38,352 bases of DNA, from NCBI GenBank assembly GCA_002167845.2, contig NHBO02000020.1, positions 1 through 38,352 on the forward strand, read 5' to 3'. This document shows positions 1 to 7,910 of this stretch, piece by piece. The stretch's first letter is position 1. The number at the start of each line of letters is the position of its first letter. Source of the stretch: Phycisphaera sp. TMED9 (GTDB lineage Bacteria > Planctomycetota > Phycisphaerae > Phycisphaerales > SM1A02). The position numbers and the translations under genes were made by a program. The notes under the pieces were generated by a model. The model was not told the DNA's origin. It made no database searches and saw nothing but the letters and a program-made list of their open reading frames with translations.

Positions 1-1
1 C

Positions 2-427
2 ATCGCCGGCGAGCCGCAGCAGCCCATGCCCGAAGGTCGACCGGTCGAATTCGACGGACGAACCGTGTCCATCGGCGACTTCAGCCACGCGCTGCTCGGC
101 ATCTTCGATGCGATCGCCGCTCCCGCGGCACTGGCACTCCATCGACTCTCGCAGGGAGATCGCAGCGGATTCGATCGGATCATGGCGCCGTGCGAACTGC
201 TCGGCCAGAAGATCTTCGAATCACCGACGCGGCACTACAAGACCGGCCTGGCCTTCTTGTCCTGGCTCAACGGATTCCAACCGAATCCGATGCTGGTGAA
301 CCATGAGGAACGATCACGAGATCGTGACCATCTCTTGCAGGTGGCCCGCCTCGCCAACGCAGCCGGTGCCATCGCCGACGCCGCGTCCGCCGCCGACCGG
401 CTCACCGGATGGTTGGAGTCGGACTGA
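2..427 (+). CDS. DUF993 / dihydrodipicolinate synthase-like protein, C-terminal part
   Basis: The frame is open to the left edge, so only the last 141 codons are present. The end of the protein, with GLAFLSWLNG, a run of hydrophobic helices and a closing A-rich helix ending LTGWLESD, matches the C-terminal part of the DUF993 family as I recall it. These are TIM-barrel proteins annotated as dihydrodipicolinate synthase-like, and their substrate is not established. The Schiff-base lysine region expected in the aldolase superfamily would lie upstream, outside the window, so catalysis cannot be judged. The internal ATG at 26 is not a likely start because coding continues upstream of it. mltA follows after 27 bp with its own promoter-like box. 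Confidence 0.7.
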   Translation: MAGEPQQPMPEGRPVEFDGRTVSIGDFSHALLGIFDAIAAPAALALHRLSQGDRSGFDRIMAPCELLGQKIFESPTRHYKTGLAFLSWLNGFQPNPMLVNHEERSRDRDHLLQVARLANAAGAIADAASAADRLTGWLESD

Positions 428-442
428 ATCGACGACACGAGG

Positions 443-448
443 TACCCT
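443..448 (+). promoter_or_regulatory. -10-like box (TACCCT) for mltA, leaderless spacing
   Basis: TACCCT ends six nucleotides before the mltA ATG at 455. No Shine-Dalgarno sequence separates them. A transcript starting about 7 nt after this box would begin at the start codon. No convincing -35 hexamer is visible. The same arrangement recurs at nine other genes in the window. Confidence 0.5.
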
Positions 449-454
449 CGATCC

Positions 455-1483
455 ATGCGCGGAGCGACTTTCGAAACCCACAGCACGGCGGATCGATCGC
501 GATCCCGCGGATCGACACCGACCGTCGCGCTGCTCCTTTCACTCCTGGGATGGGTCGGATGCACCGGATGCGCCGTGCGACCAACCGACATCGAAGGCTC
601 GGCGGCCGCGAACACCCGAATCGCCGAGTCCGTGAGGAGTGCGGTTCCCGTCCTGGAGACGACCCGACCCACGTCCGCCGCTGGTTGGCGACGGTGGCTC
701 GATCGGAATCCGCATCCGAGATCGGTCCCGGCGTCCAGCGAGGTGATGGTGCTCAAGTCCATTCCGGGCACGTTCAAGATCACGGCGTATGCGGCACCGA
801 TTCTCGACGCGCGTCGCGAGCCCGACGAGACACACCGCCATCCGATTCTCGCCACGCCACCAACCGACTTCGAGGCTTCGGCACTTCCCACTCGTCGAGA
901 ACTCGCCGGCCGCTCGATGACCTCCGTCGACACCCTCGGCTGGGTCGCCAACGGACTCGACGCCTATCTCGCCGAAGTCAATGGCTCGACGGCGCTCCGA
1001 TTTCCAGACGGTGAGATCGAATGCCTCGCCTGGGCGCGAACCAATGAACGCGAATACACCAGTCTCGGCCGACGGCTGGTGGACGAGAACCTCGCCGACA
1101 TCGAGACCATCGACCTCGACGTCATCCGCGCACTCCACGAGTCGGATCCGGAGACCGTCGAACGACTCATGCTCGACAACGATCGAGTCGTGTTCTTCGA
1201 GGTCATCCCCGCCGATCGGTGGCCGCGAGCATCCACCGGAGTCAGGCTGATCCCCCGGCATTCCGTCGCGGTCGACCCGGAGGTCATTCCGCTGGGAAGC
1301 GTGGTGATGATCGAAGACCTCGCCGGAGCATCAGTCTTCGCAGTCGCGGTGGACATCGGCGGCGCCATCAAGGGCCGCCGAATCGATCTCTATCTCGGCG
1401 CGGGCGATGCGGCGCTCGCGGAAGCGGGACGACTGATCGATTCGGTTCGGATATCGATCATCGAACCCGCTCTCGAAGATTGA
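455..1483 (+). CDS. mltA: MltA-type lytic murein transglycosylase
   Basis: Predicted to cleave the glycan strands of peptidoglycan, forming 1,6-anhydromuramyl ends, at the outer cell envelope. The 342-residue protein has an N-terminal hydrophobic segment (about 22-35) followed by Cys36 and Cys39, resembling an imperfect lipobox, so a lipoprotein is likely. The middle (about 105-250) matches the MltA-specific domain, including the AYAAPILDAR segment. The C-terminus carries the 3D (double-psi beta-barrel) domain: SVAVDPEVIPLG, then VDIGGAIKGRRIDLY with Asp300 and Asp311. The second is the likely counterpart of the catalytic Asp of E. coli MltA. Length is close to the family norm (about 365). 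It stands alone between the DUF993 gene and a convergent ABC permease. Confidence 0.85.
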   Translation: MRGATFETHSTADRSRSRGSTPTVALLLSLLGWVGCTGCAVRPTDIEGSAAANTRIAESVRSAVPVLETTRPTSAAGWRRWLDRNPHPRSVPASSEVMVLKSIPGTFKITAYAAPILDARREPDETHRHPILATPPTDFEASALPTRRELAGRSMTSVDTLGWVANGLDAYLAEVNGSTALRFPDGEIECLAWARTNEREYTSLGRRLVDENLADIETIDLDVIRALHESDPETVERLMLDNDRVVFFEVIPADRWPRASTGVRLIPRHSVAVDPEVIPLGSVVMIEDLAGASVFAVAVDIGGAIKGRRIDLYLGAGDAALAEAGRLIDSVRISIIEPALED

Positions 1484-1590
1484 GCAACACGCCGGATCCG
1501 ACGCTCCCACGAGCCGCCCCGCGGGAGGTCACGATTCCCCCCCGAAGATCCGTCGACCTTCGATCTGGCGAAGACGCTTCGAGAGATCAA

Positions 1591-2793
1591 TCAGCCGAGC
1601 AGAAGCCGTTCGACCGCGGGCACCAGGGCGGTGACTCCGAATCCGGCGAGGCTGGCCGCGAGCCCGCTGGAGATCACCAGAATCAAGACTTCGGTGGCGA
1701 TGATCAGGGGAACTCTCGAAGGAGTGCACCCGATCAAATGCATGGTCTCGATTTCCGCCGCTCGAATGCGAACCGACAACGCGATCACCACCGCGATCAG
1801 AAGCACCGTCGCGACGGCCACCACGCCAAGCACGGTGAGCAGGATTCGCCGCACCCGGAAGACCTCGACCAACAGACGATCGACGACCTTGGCGGCTCGA
1901 ACCAGTTGGACCGGGACCCGCCCGGTTTCAGCTCGCGCAAAGAGAATCGTTCCCGATTTCTCATCTCGAGGCAGCACGATCGCGGCGTTCACCGGAAGGT
2001 CGGCCGCTTCTCCGTGAAAGTGAAAGTCGGCGACGTTCTCCGGCGTGATCTCCACGAACTCGTGGATCGCCGCGTTCATGCGGACCACCGCCGGTTCGTC
2101 ATCGCCTCCGGTGCGTCCCATCACCAGACTCTCGTCGATCTCTTCGTCGACCTTGATGTGCCCATGTCCTCGACCCTGAACGATCCAGGCGGTGCTGGTC
2201 GAGGCGAACACCGCCGCATCGTCGGGGGTTCCCGAATCGGCGAGCACTCCGACCACCCGCATTCGGAGCGGATAGGCGCCGGCGAGATCGAAGATCTCTC
2301 GAGGTTCAGTCACGATCTTGTCATCGACCGCGATTCCTTCCCGGGCCGCCACCGCGGCGCCGACCACGCATTCACCAGCCATCGCGAAGTTGCGGCCCCC
2401 CGCCAGTTCAAGACCGCGAAACTCGAGGTAATCCGGATCAGTTCCGACCAACGGCCCGCCCTTCACGCGATCTCCGAACACCAGTGGCAGCACCAGTGCC
2501 AGTTCGTCGACTCGAAGCGCATCGACCTCCGCCTGGCTGATCGTCGCGGCGGGCGGCTCTCGAAAGTAGATGGCGGAGAGCACCAGATCGATCGGTGATC
2601 CGGCGGCCCCGGCGACCAACGGGGTCGAATCCGCTCTCGCCCGGAGGGCCTGTTCTCCCGCATCGACCAGACGGTCGATGGCGATCGGGAGAAAACCGAC
2701 GAGGAACAACGCCACGCAGAGCAAGGCCGTTCGGCCACGATGATGACCAAGGTGCTTGCGGGCAAGGAAGAACGAGTGTCGGAGACCCGTCAT
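1591..2793 (-). CDS. ABC transporter permease, FtsX/MacB type
   Basis: Membrane subunit of an ABC transporter of the MacB/LolC/FtsX class, which performs mechanotransmission or lipoprotein/metabolite export rather than classical import. The 400-residue protein has one N-terminal membrane helix (about 20-40), a large extracytoplasmic domain (about 45-305), a second helix (about 312-338), the cytoplasmic coupling segment around ETMHLIGCTPSRV and a third helix (about 352-380). It ends at VERLLLG. Family members normally have a fourth helix; I see none, and the downstream sequence shows no obvious continuation. Its start overlaps the stop of the ATPase gene by 4 bp (ATGA), indicating translational coupling. 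Substrate unknown. Confidence 0.8.
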   Translation of the reverse strand: MTGLRHSFFLARKHLGHHRGRTALLCVALFLVGFLPIAIDRLVDAGEQALRARADSTPLVAGAAGSPIDLVLSAIYFREPPAATISQAEVDALRVDELALVLPLVFGDRVKGGPLVGTDPDYLEFRGLELAGGRNFAMAGECVVGAAVAAREGIAVDDKIVTEPREIFDLAGAYPLRMRVVGVLADSGTPDDAAVFASTSTAWIVQGRGHGHIKVDEEIDESLVMGRTGGDDEPAVVRMNAAIHEFVEITPENVADFHFHGEAADLPVNAAIVLPRDEKSGTILFARAETGRVPVQLVRAAKVVDRLLVEVFRVRRILLTVLGVVAVATVLLIAVVIALSVRIRAAEIETMHLIGCTPSRVPLIIATEVLILVISSGLAASLAGFGVTALVPAVERLLLG

Positions 2794-3497
2794 GAAGGCG
2801 CCTCCGTCACGCGACCCACTCCATCGGTTTTCTGGAGACCTTCGCCGAGATCGACCACCCGATCGAAGGCATCAAGAAGATCATGGTCATGGGTGACCGC
2901 CAGCACCGCCGCGTTCTTCTCTCGAGCCGCATCCAGCAGCGCTTCGAGGATGACCCGTTTGTTGGCCGGATCGAGGTTTCCGGTCGGCTCGTCCGCGAGC
3001 ACCATGCTGGGCTCGGTGACCAGCGCCCGACAGATGGCGGTTCGTTGTCGCTCACCATGGCTCAATCGCGTGATGCTGCGGCGCCGGAGATGAGCGATGC
3101 CCAGCCTTTCAAGAAGACGGCTGGCGCGATCTCGGGCGGCGGGATCGAGTCGCAGGCCTCCGAGGCGGAAGGGAAGGAGAATGTTCTCCTCGACGTCGAG
3201 GTGCTCCAGCAGTCGGAAGTCCTGAAAAACGAAACCGATTCGTGCGAGTCGCAGACTTCGCCGCGCGGATTCTCCCAGGATCGAAAGATCCGTCTCGTCG
3301 ATCATCACTCGACCGGATCGCGGCGTGATGATCCCGGCAGCCAGGCGGAGCAACGTCGTCTTACCGCAACCACTGGGGCCGATCACGGCGATCGACTCGC
3401 CTCCACGGACTTCCAGCAGCGGAACCGCGAGGCGAAACCCGTCGACGGCACCCGCAGGCGCCGGATAGTCGAATTGAAGATCGGTCAAGCGAAGCAC
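2790..3497 (-). CDS. ABC transporter ATP-binding protein, LolD/MacB type
   Basis: Cytoplasmic ATPase that powers the permease encoded directly downstream. The 235-residue protein has Walker A GPSGCGKTT (40-48), a Q-loop around FQDF (91-94), the signature LSHGERQR (145-152, in place of LSGGQ), and Walker B with catalytic Glu in VLADEPTGNLD (166-176). The SHGE signature and DEPTGNLD are typical of the LolD/MacB/FtsE clade. The start is GTG at 3497. A TATGAT box on the reverse strand ends 8 nt before it, with no Shine-Dalgarno, so leaderless initiation is likely. It is first in a two-gene operon and divergent from the ZnuA-like gene with only 19 bp between start codons. Confidence 0.9.
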   Translation of the reverse strand: MLRLTDLQFDYPAPAGAVDGFRLAVPLLEVRGGESIAVIGPSGCGKTTLLRLAAGIITPRSGRVMIDETDLSILGESARRSLRLARIGFVFQDFRLLEHLDVEENILLPFRLGGLRLDPAARDRASRLLERLGIAHLRRRSITRLSHGERQRTAICRALVTEPSMVLADEPTGNLDPANKRVILEALLDAAREKNAAVLAVTHDHDLLDAFDRVVDLGEGLQKTDGVGRVTEAPS

Positions 3498-3504
3498 GGG
3501 GGCG

Positions 3505-3511
3505 TATCATA
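3505..3511. promoter_or_regulatory. Overlapping divergent -10-like boxes (GTATCATAC)
   Basis: On the forward strand TATCAT (3505-3510) ends 6 nt before the ATG at 3517. On the reverse strand TATGAT (3506-3511) ends 8 nt before the GTG at 3497. The boxes share five base pairs of the near-palindrome GTATCATAC, so polymerase could not occupy both at once. This would make the two transcription units mutually exclusive at any moment, an inference from position only. Confidence 0.5.
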
Positions 3512-3516
3512 CCAGT

Positions 3517-4452
3517 ATGAAGCGTATTCAATCGACTCTCCTCCTGTTCATCGGCCTTGGCGGTCTCCTGCTCGGGACGGCCTGTGATGACTCGAAGACC
3601 CCCGGCCGCAGCGTGAGCGATCCCCGGGTCGTCGCGGTCTCCAACTATCCACTCGCGTACTTCACCGAGAGAATCGGCGGCGAGCGAGTCGGCGTCGAGT
3701 GGCGAATCCCACCGGGGATCGATCCCGGCGCCTGGACACCGGCCGGTGACGACATCGCGGCGTTTCAAGGGTCCGACCTGATCTTCCTGAATGGGGCGAC
3801 CTACGAGAAGTGGCTTCCGACCGCGAGCCTCCCGGTGAGCCGCGTCGTGGACACCACCCGGGGCGTGAAGAGCCGGCTCCTGCCCGCAGGTGATGGATCC
3901 GTGCACGCCCATGGCCCGGAGGGCTCCCACTCCCATGCGGGGACCGCCTCGACCACCTGGCTTGATCCGGAGATCGCCGTCGCACAGGCCACCACGATCC
4001 ACGATGCGCTGGTGCGGATCCTCCCCGCCCATCAGGAAGAGTTCGGTTCCAACCTCGGACTCCTGATCCGTCAACTTCAGGAACGCAGTGCGCCATTCGA
4101 GCAGGCCGTGAACGCGGCACCGATGACCCCGGTCTTCTTCAATCGCCCGGTGTTCCAATATCTTTCGGAACGATATCGGATGAACGGGTCGTCCCTTCAT
4201 TGGGAGGCTGGATCGACACCGACCGCCGAGCAATTCGAGGAACTCGACTCGCTTCGAGCGGACCATCCAGCGGAATGGTTCATCTGGGATTCATCGCCGA
4301 CCCCCGAGGCCATCGCGTCTTTGGAGGAACGAGGGATCCGGAGCATCGTCTTCGAGACGTGTGGGAATCGTCCGGAATCGGGCGACCTGCTCGACGTCTT
4401 CGACTCGAACGCCATCGAACTCCGTCGCGTCTACGGCATCGACGACGGTTGA
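3517..4452 (+). CDS. ZnuA/TroA-fold substrate-binding lipoprotein lacking canonical metal ligands
   Basis: The 311-residue protein begins with a lipoprotein-type signal (hydrophobic 8-22, Cys23) and follows the cluster A-I (ZnuA/TroA) binding-protein layout: AVSNYPL, a DPxxW-P loop, a His-rich loop (H130, H132, H138, H140), TWLDPEIAVAQA, and a late VFET segment. The expected metal ligands are not there. The first His site reads DPGAWTP (Gly71), the second reads TTWLDP (Thr146 or Thr147), and the third lies in FFNRPVFQY with no His. Only an acidic residue (Glu280) is kept. It probably does not bind Zn or Mn in the classical way; the His-rich loop could still bind metal. It is divergent from a MacB-type ABC pair rather than ZnuBC. 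Its last 22 bp overlap the convergent methyltransferase gene. Confidence 0.75.
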   Translation: MKRIQSTLLLFIGLGGLLLGTACDDSKTPGRSVSDPRVVAVSNYPLAYFTERIGGERVGVEWRIPPGIDPGAWTPAGDDIAAFQGSDLIFLNGATYEKWLPTASLPVSRVVDTTRGVKSRLLPAGDGSVHAHGPEGSHSHAGTASTTWLDPEIAVAQATTIHDALVRILPAHQEEFGSNLGLLIRQLQERSAPFEQAVNAAPMTPVFFNRPVFQYLSERYRMNGSSLHWEAGSTPTAEQFEELDSLRADHPAEWFIWDSSPTPEAIASLEERGIRSIVFETCGNRPESGDLLDVFDSNAIELRRVYGIDDG

Positions 4453-5660
4453 AGTCCGATCGGTTCCGCGATGACCGCGACGGTCTTCCGGCCAAGCCGA
4501 AGCCCCAGCACCTCGACCCTCGGACCTTTTTCGTTCCGCGGAATCCGTCGGAATTCCCGACTCCACGCATCCACGTCGATCGCCGCGGCGCGGGTTCGAA
4601 CGACGACCTCACCGATCTCGTCTCCGAAACGGGTTCGTAACGCCGAGGCCACGGCATCGGGTCTCGGCGGAAGAACCTCGAGGATCCGAACCGCTCGGAA
4701 CCATTTCGAAGAGACCGAATCGATCACTTCCAATGGCACGGTCACCAGTCCGAGCCCGACCGCCGGCTCACCAGCCAGCGCCGCGTCTCCACCCATCGCA
4801 GCCTCCAACGCCACGGGGCCGAGTTCGAGCCGCTCGATCGAAGGATGAAACGTCAGGAGCGCTCCGTCGAGTTCGCCGGCGGCGGTGAAGCCGCCGGGCG
4901 AACCGGACAGTGTCCGGCCGGAGGGGAGATCCACGGCTTCGCACGGTTCCTCGCGAGCAAGCCGGCCCGTCCACACCACCGCCTGCACCAGACGCCCATG
5001 CTCCGCGATGATCGAGAGTGACTGACATGCATGCAGTTCGGGCGTCGGTCTGGGGAGACCAGGACCGAGTTTCACCGCCCCACCTTCCGCCCTGGCGAGG
5101 ATCCCGCGGATCGAATCAAGATTCGGAACAAGATCTTCGATCCTCCACGAACGGCGACCGGAGGATTCATCGCGTCGGGCAGGATCAAGATGGACCAACG
5201 CATGGTCGATCTCCGTCACCTCGACGGCCTCGGTGCGAACCACGGCGCCCGCGTTCAATCCGGCCATCCACGCGCGGATCGGATCGCGATCGACCACGGT
5301 GCAGGGACCTCGGCGGGCCAGGGCCATCGCGTCGCCGCCGATGCCGCAACAGAGGTCGAGGACCGGCGCATCTCCGAAGCGAGCGGCCTTCCACTCAGCG
5401 ACCGTTTCGCTCGTGGCCTGTTCCAATCCGGCTCGGTCGAGCATCATGGCACTCGGATCCGCGAACTTGGCGTCCGCTCGCGCCCGCGCGGATGCCAGTT
5501 CGATCGCCTCGGCGACCGAGGTACCGGGGAACGACTTTCGAAGCCTCATCACCGACGCGGGCGTGATCCCGTCCGCCACGGCGATCGCCGCGGCCTCCAG
5601 AAGCGGAACCGCCTCGGGGTCCGCCAGTTTTTCCCAGACGTCGAGTCTTCGGTCAGGCAC
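4431..5660 (-). CDS. Class I SAM-dependent methyltransferase with THUMP-like C-terminus
   Basis: Predicted RNA or protein methyltransferase of the family carrying an N-terminal helical region, a Rossmann-fold catalytic core and a C-terminal THUMP-like domain. In the 409-residue protein the SAM-binding motif I is VLDLCCGIGGD (100-110). The motif IV position reads HLDPARR (157-163), where N6-adenine enzymes would have NPPY or DPPY. This DPARR form is characteristic of this uncharacterised family, and its substrate is unknown. The C-terminal third (about 310-400) corresponds to the THUMP-like domain. The start is GTG at 5660; a TAGCAT box on the same strand ends 6 nt upstream, suggesting leaderless translation. 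Its 3' end overlaps the ZnuA-like gene convergently. Confidence 0.75.
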   Translation of the reverse strand: MPDRRLDVWEKLADPEAVPLLEAAAIAVADGITPASVMRLRKSFPGTSVAEAIELASARARADAKFADPSAMMLDRAGLEQATSETVAEWKAARFGDAPVLDLCCGIGGDAMALARRGPCTVVDRDPIRAWMAGLNAGAVVRTEAVEVTEIDHALVHLDPARRDESSGRRSWRIEDLVPNLDSIRGILARAEGGAVKLGPGLPRPTPELHACQSLSIIAEHGRLVQAVVWTGRLAREEPCEAVDLPSGRTLSGSPGGFTAAGELDGALLTFHPSIERLELGPVALEAAMGGDAALAGEPAVGLGLVTVPLEVIDSVSSKWFRAVRILEVLPPRPDAVASALRTRFGDEIGEVVVRTRAAAIDVDAWSREFRRIPRNEKGPRVEVLGLRLGRKTVAVIAEPIGLQPSSMP

Positions 5661-5666
5661 GCATCG

Positions 5667-5672
5667 ATGCTA
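5667..5672 (-). promoter_or_regulatory. -10-like box (TAGCAT) for the THUMP-like methyltransferase
   Basis: Reverse-strand TAGCAT ends six nucleotides before the GTG start at 5660, with no Shine-Dalgarno between. It has the same spacing as the boxes before mltA, the ZnuA-like gene and clc. Confidence 0.45.
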
Positions 5673-5730
5673 CCACCGGCCTTCGACACCCACCGGAATT
5701 CCTCAGGCGATGGCCCGACCCCGGCCGAGG

Positions 5731-5736
5731 TAGCAT
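5731..5736 (+). promoter_or_regulatory. -10-like box (TAGCAT) for the HdeD-like gene
   Basis: TAGCAT lies about 80 nt before the ATG at 5818, which has its own Shine-Dalgarno-like CGGAGA. This unit would therefore have a conventional leader. Assigned by similarity to neighbouring boxes only. Confidence 0.3.
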
Positions 5737-5817
5737 TCACCTCCCGGCATCACGGCCGGCCCGACGAATCTCGTCATGCGATCGTCGTCGTCCCGCTCCC
5801 CACTCGGAGATCTCCCA

Positions 5818-6372
5818 ATGACCGATATCCGAACCGCAGACGTCATGCGTGCCTCCGGCTCCTTCGCGATCGCCGAAGGCATCTTCCTGATCCTCGGCGG
5901 CGTGATGCTGGTGATCGCCCCCTTCGCTTCCGTGGTCCTGCTCACTCAGTTCACCGGAGCCATGCTTGTCCTCGCCGGAATCATCGGTGCGATTCGCGCC
6001 GCGGGATCTCCTCACGGCGAGCACGGGAGCGGCGCCGGAATTCTGGGCCCCATCATCGCGGCGCTCGCGGGATGCATCCTCCTGATCGACCCGACCCTCT
6101 CCGCCGCCTTCATCACCAAGGTCCTCGGCGCGATCCTCCTCATCACCGGAGCGATGCAGATCGCCGCCGCATGCGGCATGCGTGGCCGAGACCAATGGAC
6201 ACTCGTCCTCGGCGGCGGAATCGTGACCACGATCCTCGGCATTCTGGTGTTCATGATGCCGGGGGCCGCCATTCTCGTCTTCGCGATCTTCACCGGCGTC
6301 CAGCTCCTTTTCCTCGGAGGCATGGTGCTCCGCGGCGGACGTGAACTTCGCCGCGTCGGCAGGCGTTCCTGA
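5818..6372 (+). CDS. HdeD family (DUF308) membrane protein
   Basis: Small inner-membrane protein of the HdeD/DUF308 family, linked in enterobacteria to acid resistance but mostly uncharacterised elsewhere. From the ATG at 5818 it is 184 residues and almost wholly hydrophobic, with about six membrane helices arranged as repeated hairpins. Gly-rich helices such as GIFLILGGVMLVIAP and VLGAILLITGAMQIA are typical of the family. I chose 5818 over the upstream ATG at 5776 because CGGAGA lies 8 nt before it and the protein then begins with a short polar tail (MTDIRTADVMRASG), as in relatives. A strong hairpin follows the stop codon, then the clc promoter box. Confidence 0.8.
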   Translation: MTDIRTADVMRASGSFAIAEGIFLILGGVMLVIAPFASVVLLTQFTGAMLVLAGIIGAIRAAGSPHGEHGSGAGILGPIIAALAGCILLIDPTLSAAFITKVLGAILLITGAMQIAAACGMRGRDQWTLVLGGGIVTTILGILVFMMPGAAILVFAIFTGVQLLFLGGMVLRGGRELRRVGRRS

Positions 6373-6398
6373 AACACCTCCCTGTGCTCCCTTCCACC

Positions 6399-6434
6399 CC
6401 CCTCGGGCCGGGCGATCGACTCCCGACCGAGGGG
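6399..6434 (+). terminator. Strong hairpin after the HdeD-like gene
   Basis: CCCCTCGG (6399-6406) pairs perfectly with CCGAGGGG (6427-6434), and an inner CGGG/CCCG stem extends it. No U-run follows, so it is not a classical intrinsic terminator. It sits 12 bp upstream of the TAGATT box of clc and could instead bound or regulate that promoter. Confidence 0.5.
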
Positions 6435-6446
6435 CTCGATGTCGGT

Positions 6447-6452
6447 TAGATT
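6447..6452 (+). promoter_or_regulatory. -10-like box (TAGATT) for the CLC antiporter gene
   Basis: TAGATT ends six nucleotides before the ATG at 6459, with no Shine-Dalgarno in between, predicting a leaderless transcript. Confidence 0.5.
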
Positions 6453-6458
6453 CACCGC

Positions 6459-7880
6459 ATGCCCCCGGAATCCCGGAACGAACCGACGATCGGCCAGACC
6501 TCGCGGATGATCGTGGCGACCAGCGTTGCCGCGGCGCTCGCAGGGATCGCCGCCCTGTACTTCGTCTTCGCCGATCGCGGTGGCGAACAGGTCGTGAAGT
6601 GGCTTTCCGGCGATCGCTCGCTTCTGGGCATCGAGTTCTCGGGAGTCTGGAAGGTCCTGCTTCCGGCCATCGGGGTCGCGATCACGATGCCGCTGATCGT
6701 CTGGCTGCAACGACGCTTCTTCCCGGGAACCGAAGGCACGGGCATTCCGCAGGCCATCGCGGCGATTCAGATCGGCGATCGCCCGGAGCGAAAGCTCATG
6801 CTCTCCCTGCGGATCGCCTTCGGAAAGATCCTTCTGCTCAGCCTGGCGCTGATCTCCGGCATCACGGTCGGTCGCGAAGGCCCATCGGTCCATGTCGCGG
6901 CATGCTGCATGCACCTCAGCGGACGATTCTGCCGATTCCAGCCCTGGCTTCTTCAGCGAGGTCTCATTCTCGCCGGAAGCGCGGCCGGAATCGCCGCGGC
7001 CTTCAATGCTCCGATCGCGGGCGTGGTCTTCTGCTTCGAAGAGGTCGGACGGGTCTTCGACAAGAAGAGCGTTCCGACCATCATTCGCACCGTGGCGATC
7101 GCCTGTGTCATCGGCGTCATCGTGCTGGGTGATTACGAGTTCTACGGGTCGAGCAACTCCGGTGCCGCCCTGCCACTCGCCATCGAAGGCGAGTTCGGCA
7201 CCTGGTTGTTGGAAATGCGCCAGTGGATCGCCGTTCCCCTGGTCGGCGTGATCGGTGGACTGCTCGGTGGCGGATTCGGACGAGGCGTGGTGGCCGGCAG
7301 CCGCCGCCTGGCGAGCTCACTGGTGCACCGTCCTCTGCGAACCGGCGTGGTGCTCGGGCTGGCTCTCGCGGTGATCGGAATCACTTCCGGCGGATCGAGC
7401 TACGGCGGCGGTCATGCCCAAGCCCAGCAGATGCTCGAGACCGCGGCGGACACCGGAGTTCCCATCGCCAACTGGGGAGATCCGATCGCCAAGGCCGCCG
7501 CGAGTTTCGTCAGTCTGATCAGCGGAATTCCGGGCGGACTCTTCGATCCGAGCCTCGCGGTCGGCGCCGGACTGGGCCAGATCACTCATGGATTCCTGGA
7601 AGCGAACATCGCACCGGGAATCGGACTGCCCGAATTGATGCTCCTCTTCATGGCGGCGTACTTCGCAGGCGTGGTGCAGAGCCCGATCACCGTCTTCGCC
7701 ATCCTCTTCGAGATGACCGGCGCGTACGGCATGGTGCTTCCAATGATGTTCGCGGCCATGATCGGCGCCATCGTCGCGAGACGACTCTGCGAGCCGTCGA
7801 TCTACGAGGCACTGGCCGATTCATTCCTCGAAGCCAAGGGCGTGAAGCATCTGGCCGGCGGACCGCCGAAAACGAGTTGA
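6459..7880 (+). CDS. CLC-type chloride channel / Cl-/H+ antiporter
   Basis: Integral membrane protein of 473 residues that should exchange chloride for protons across the cytoplasmic membrane. Signature motifs are in order: GTGIP (93-97, where E. coli ClcA has GSGIP), GREGP (138-142) with the gating glutamate Glu140, and APIAGVVFCFEEV with Glu194-Glu195. One of those corresponds to the internal proton-transfer glutamate, so an antiporter is more likely than a passive channel. SGIPGGLFDPSLAVGAGLG fills the position of the GxFxP motif. The Thr in GTGIP replaces the central anion-coordinating Ser, a conservative change. No CBS domains are present. It ends 30 bp from the convergent Hsp70 gene. 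Confidence 0.9.
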   Translation: MPPESRNEPTIGQTSRMIVATSVAAALAGIAALYFVFADRGGEQVVKWLSGDRSLLGIEFSGVWKVLLPAIGVAITMPLIVWLQRRFFPGTEGTGIPQAIAAIQIGDRPERKLMLSLRIAFGKILLLSLALISGITVGREGPSVHVAACCMHLSGRFCRFQPWLLQRGLILAGSAAGIAAAFNAPIAGVVFCFEEVGRVFDKKSVPTIIRTVAIACVIGVIVLGDYEFYGSSNSGAALPLAIEGEFGTWLLEMRQWIAVPLVGVIGGLLGGGFGRGVVAGSRRLASSLVHRPLRTGVVLGLALAVIGITSGGSSYGGGHAQAQQMLETAADTGVPIANWGDPIAKAAASFVSLISGIPGGLFDPSLAVGAGLGQITHGFLEANIAPGIGLPELMLLFMAAYFAGVVQSPITVFAILFEMTGAYGMVLPMMFAAMIGAIVARRLCEPSIYEALADSFLEAKGVKHLAGGPPKTS

Positions 7881-7910
7881 TCGAAGCCCGACCCGGGACA
7901 CCATGCCGAC

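Noticed and set aside
1541-1583. Short hairpins between mltA and the ABC permease
   Set aside because: Stems are only 5 bp with tiny loops and no U-run; within chance for this GC content.
1219-2598. A 459-codon forward frame opposite the ABC permease
   Set aside because: Arg/His/Asp-rich shadow; the reverse strand encodes a protein with membrane helices and coupling to the ATPase.
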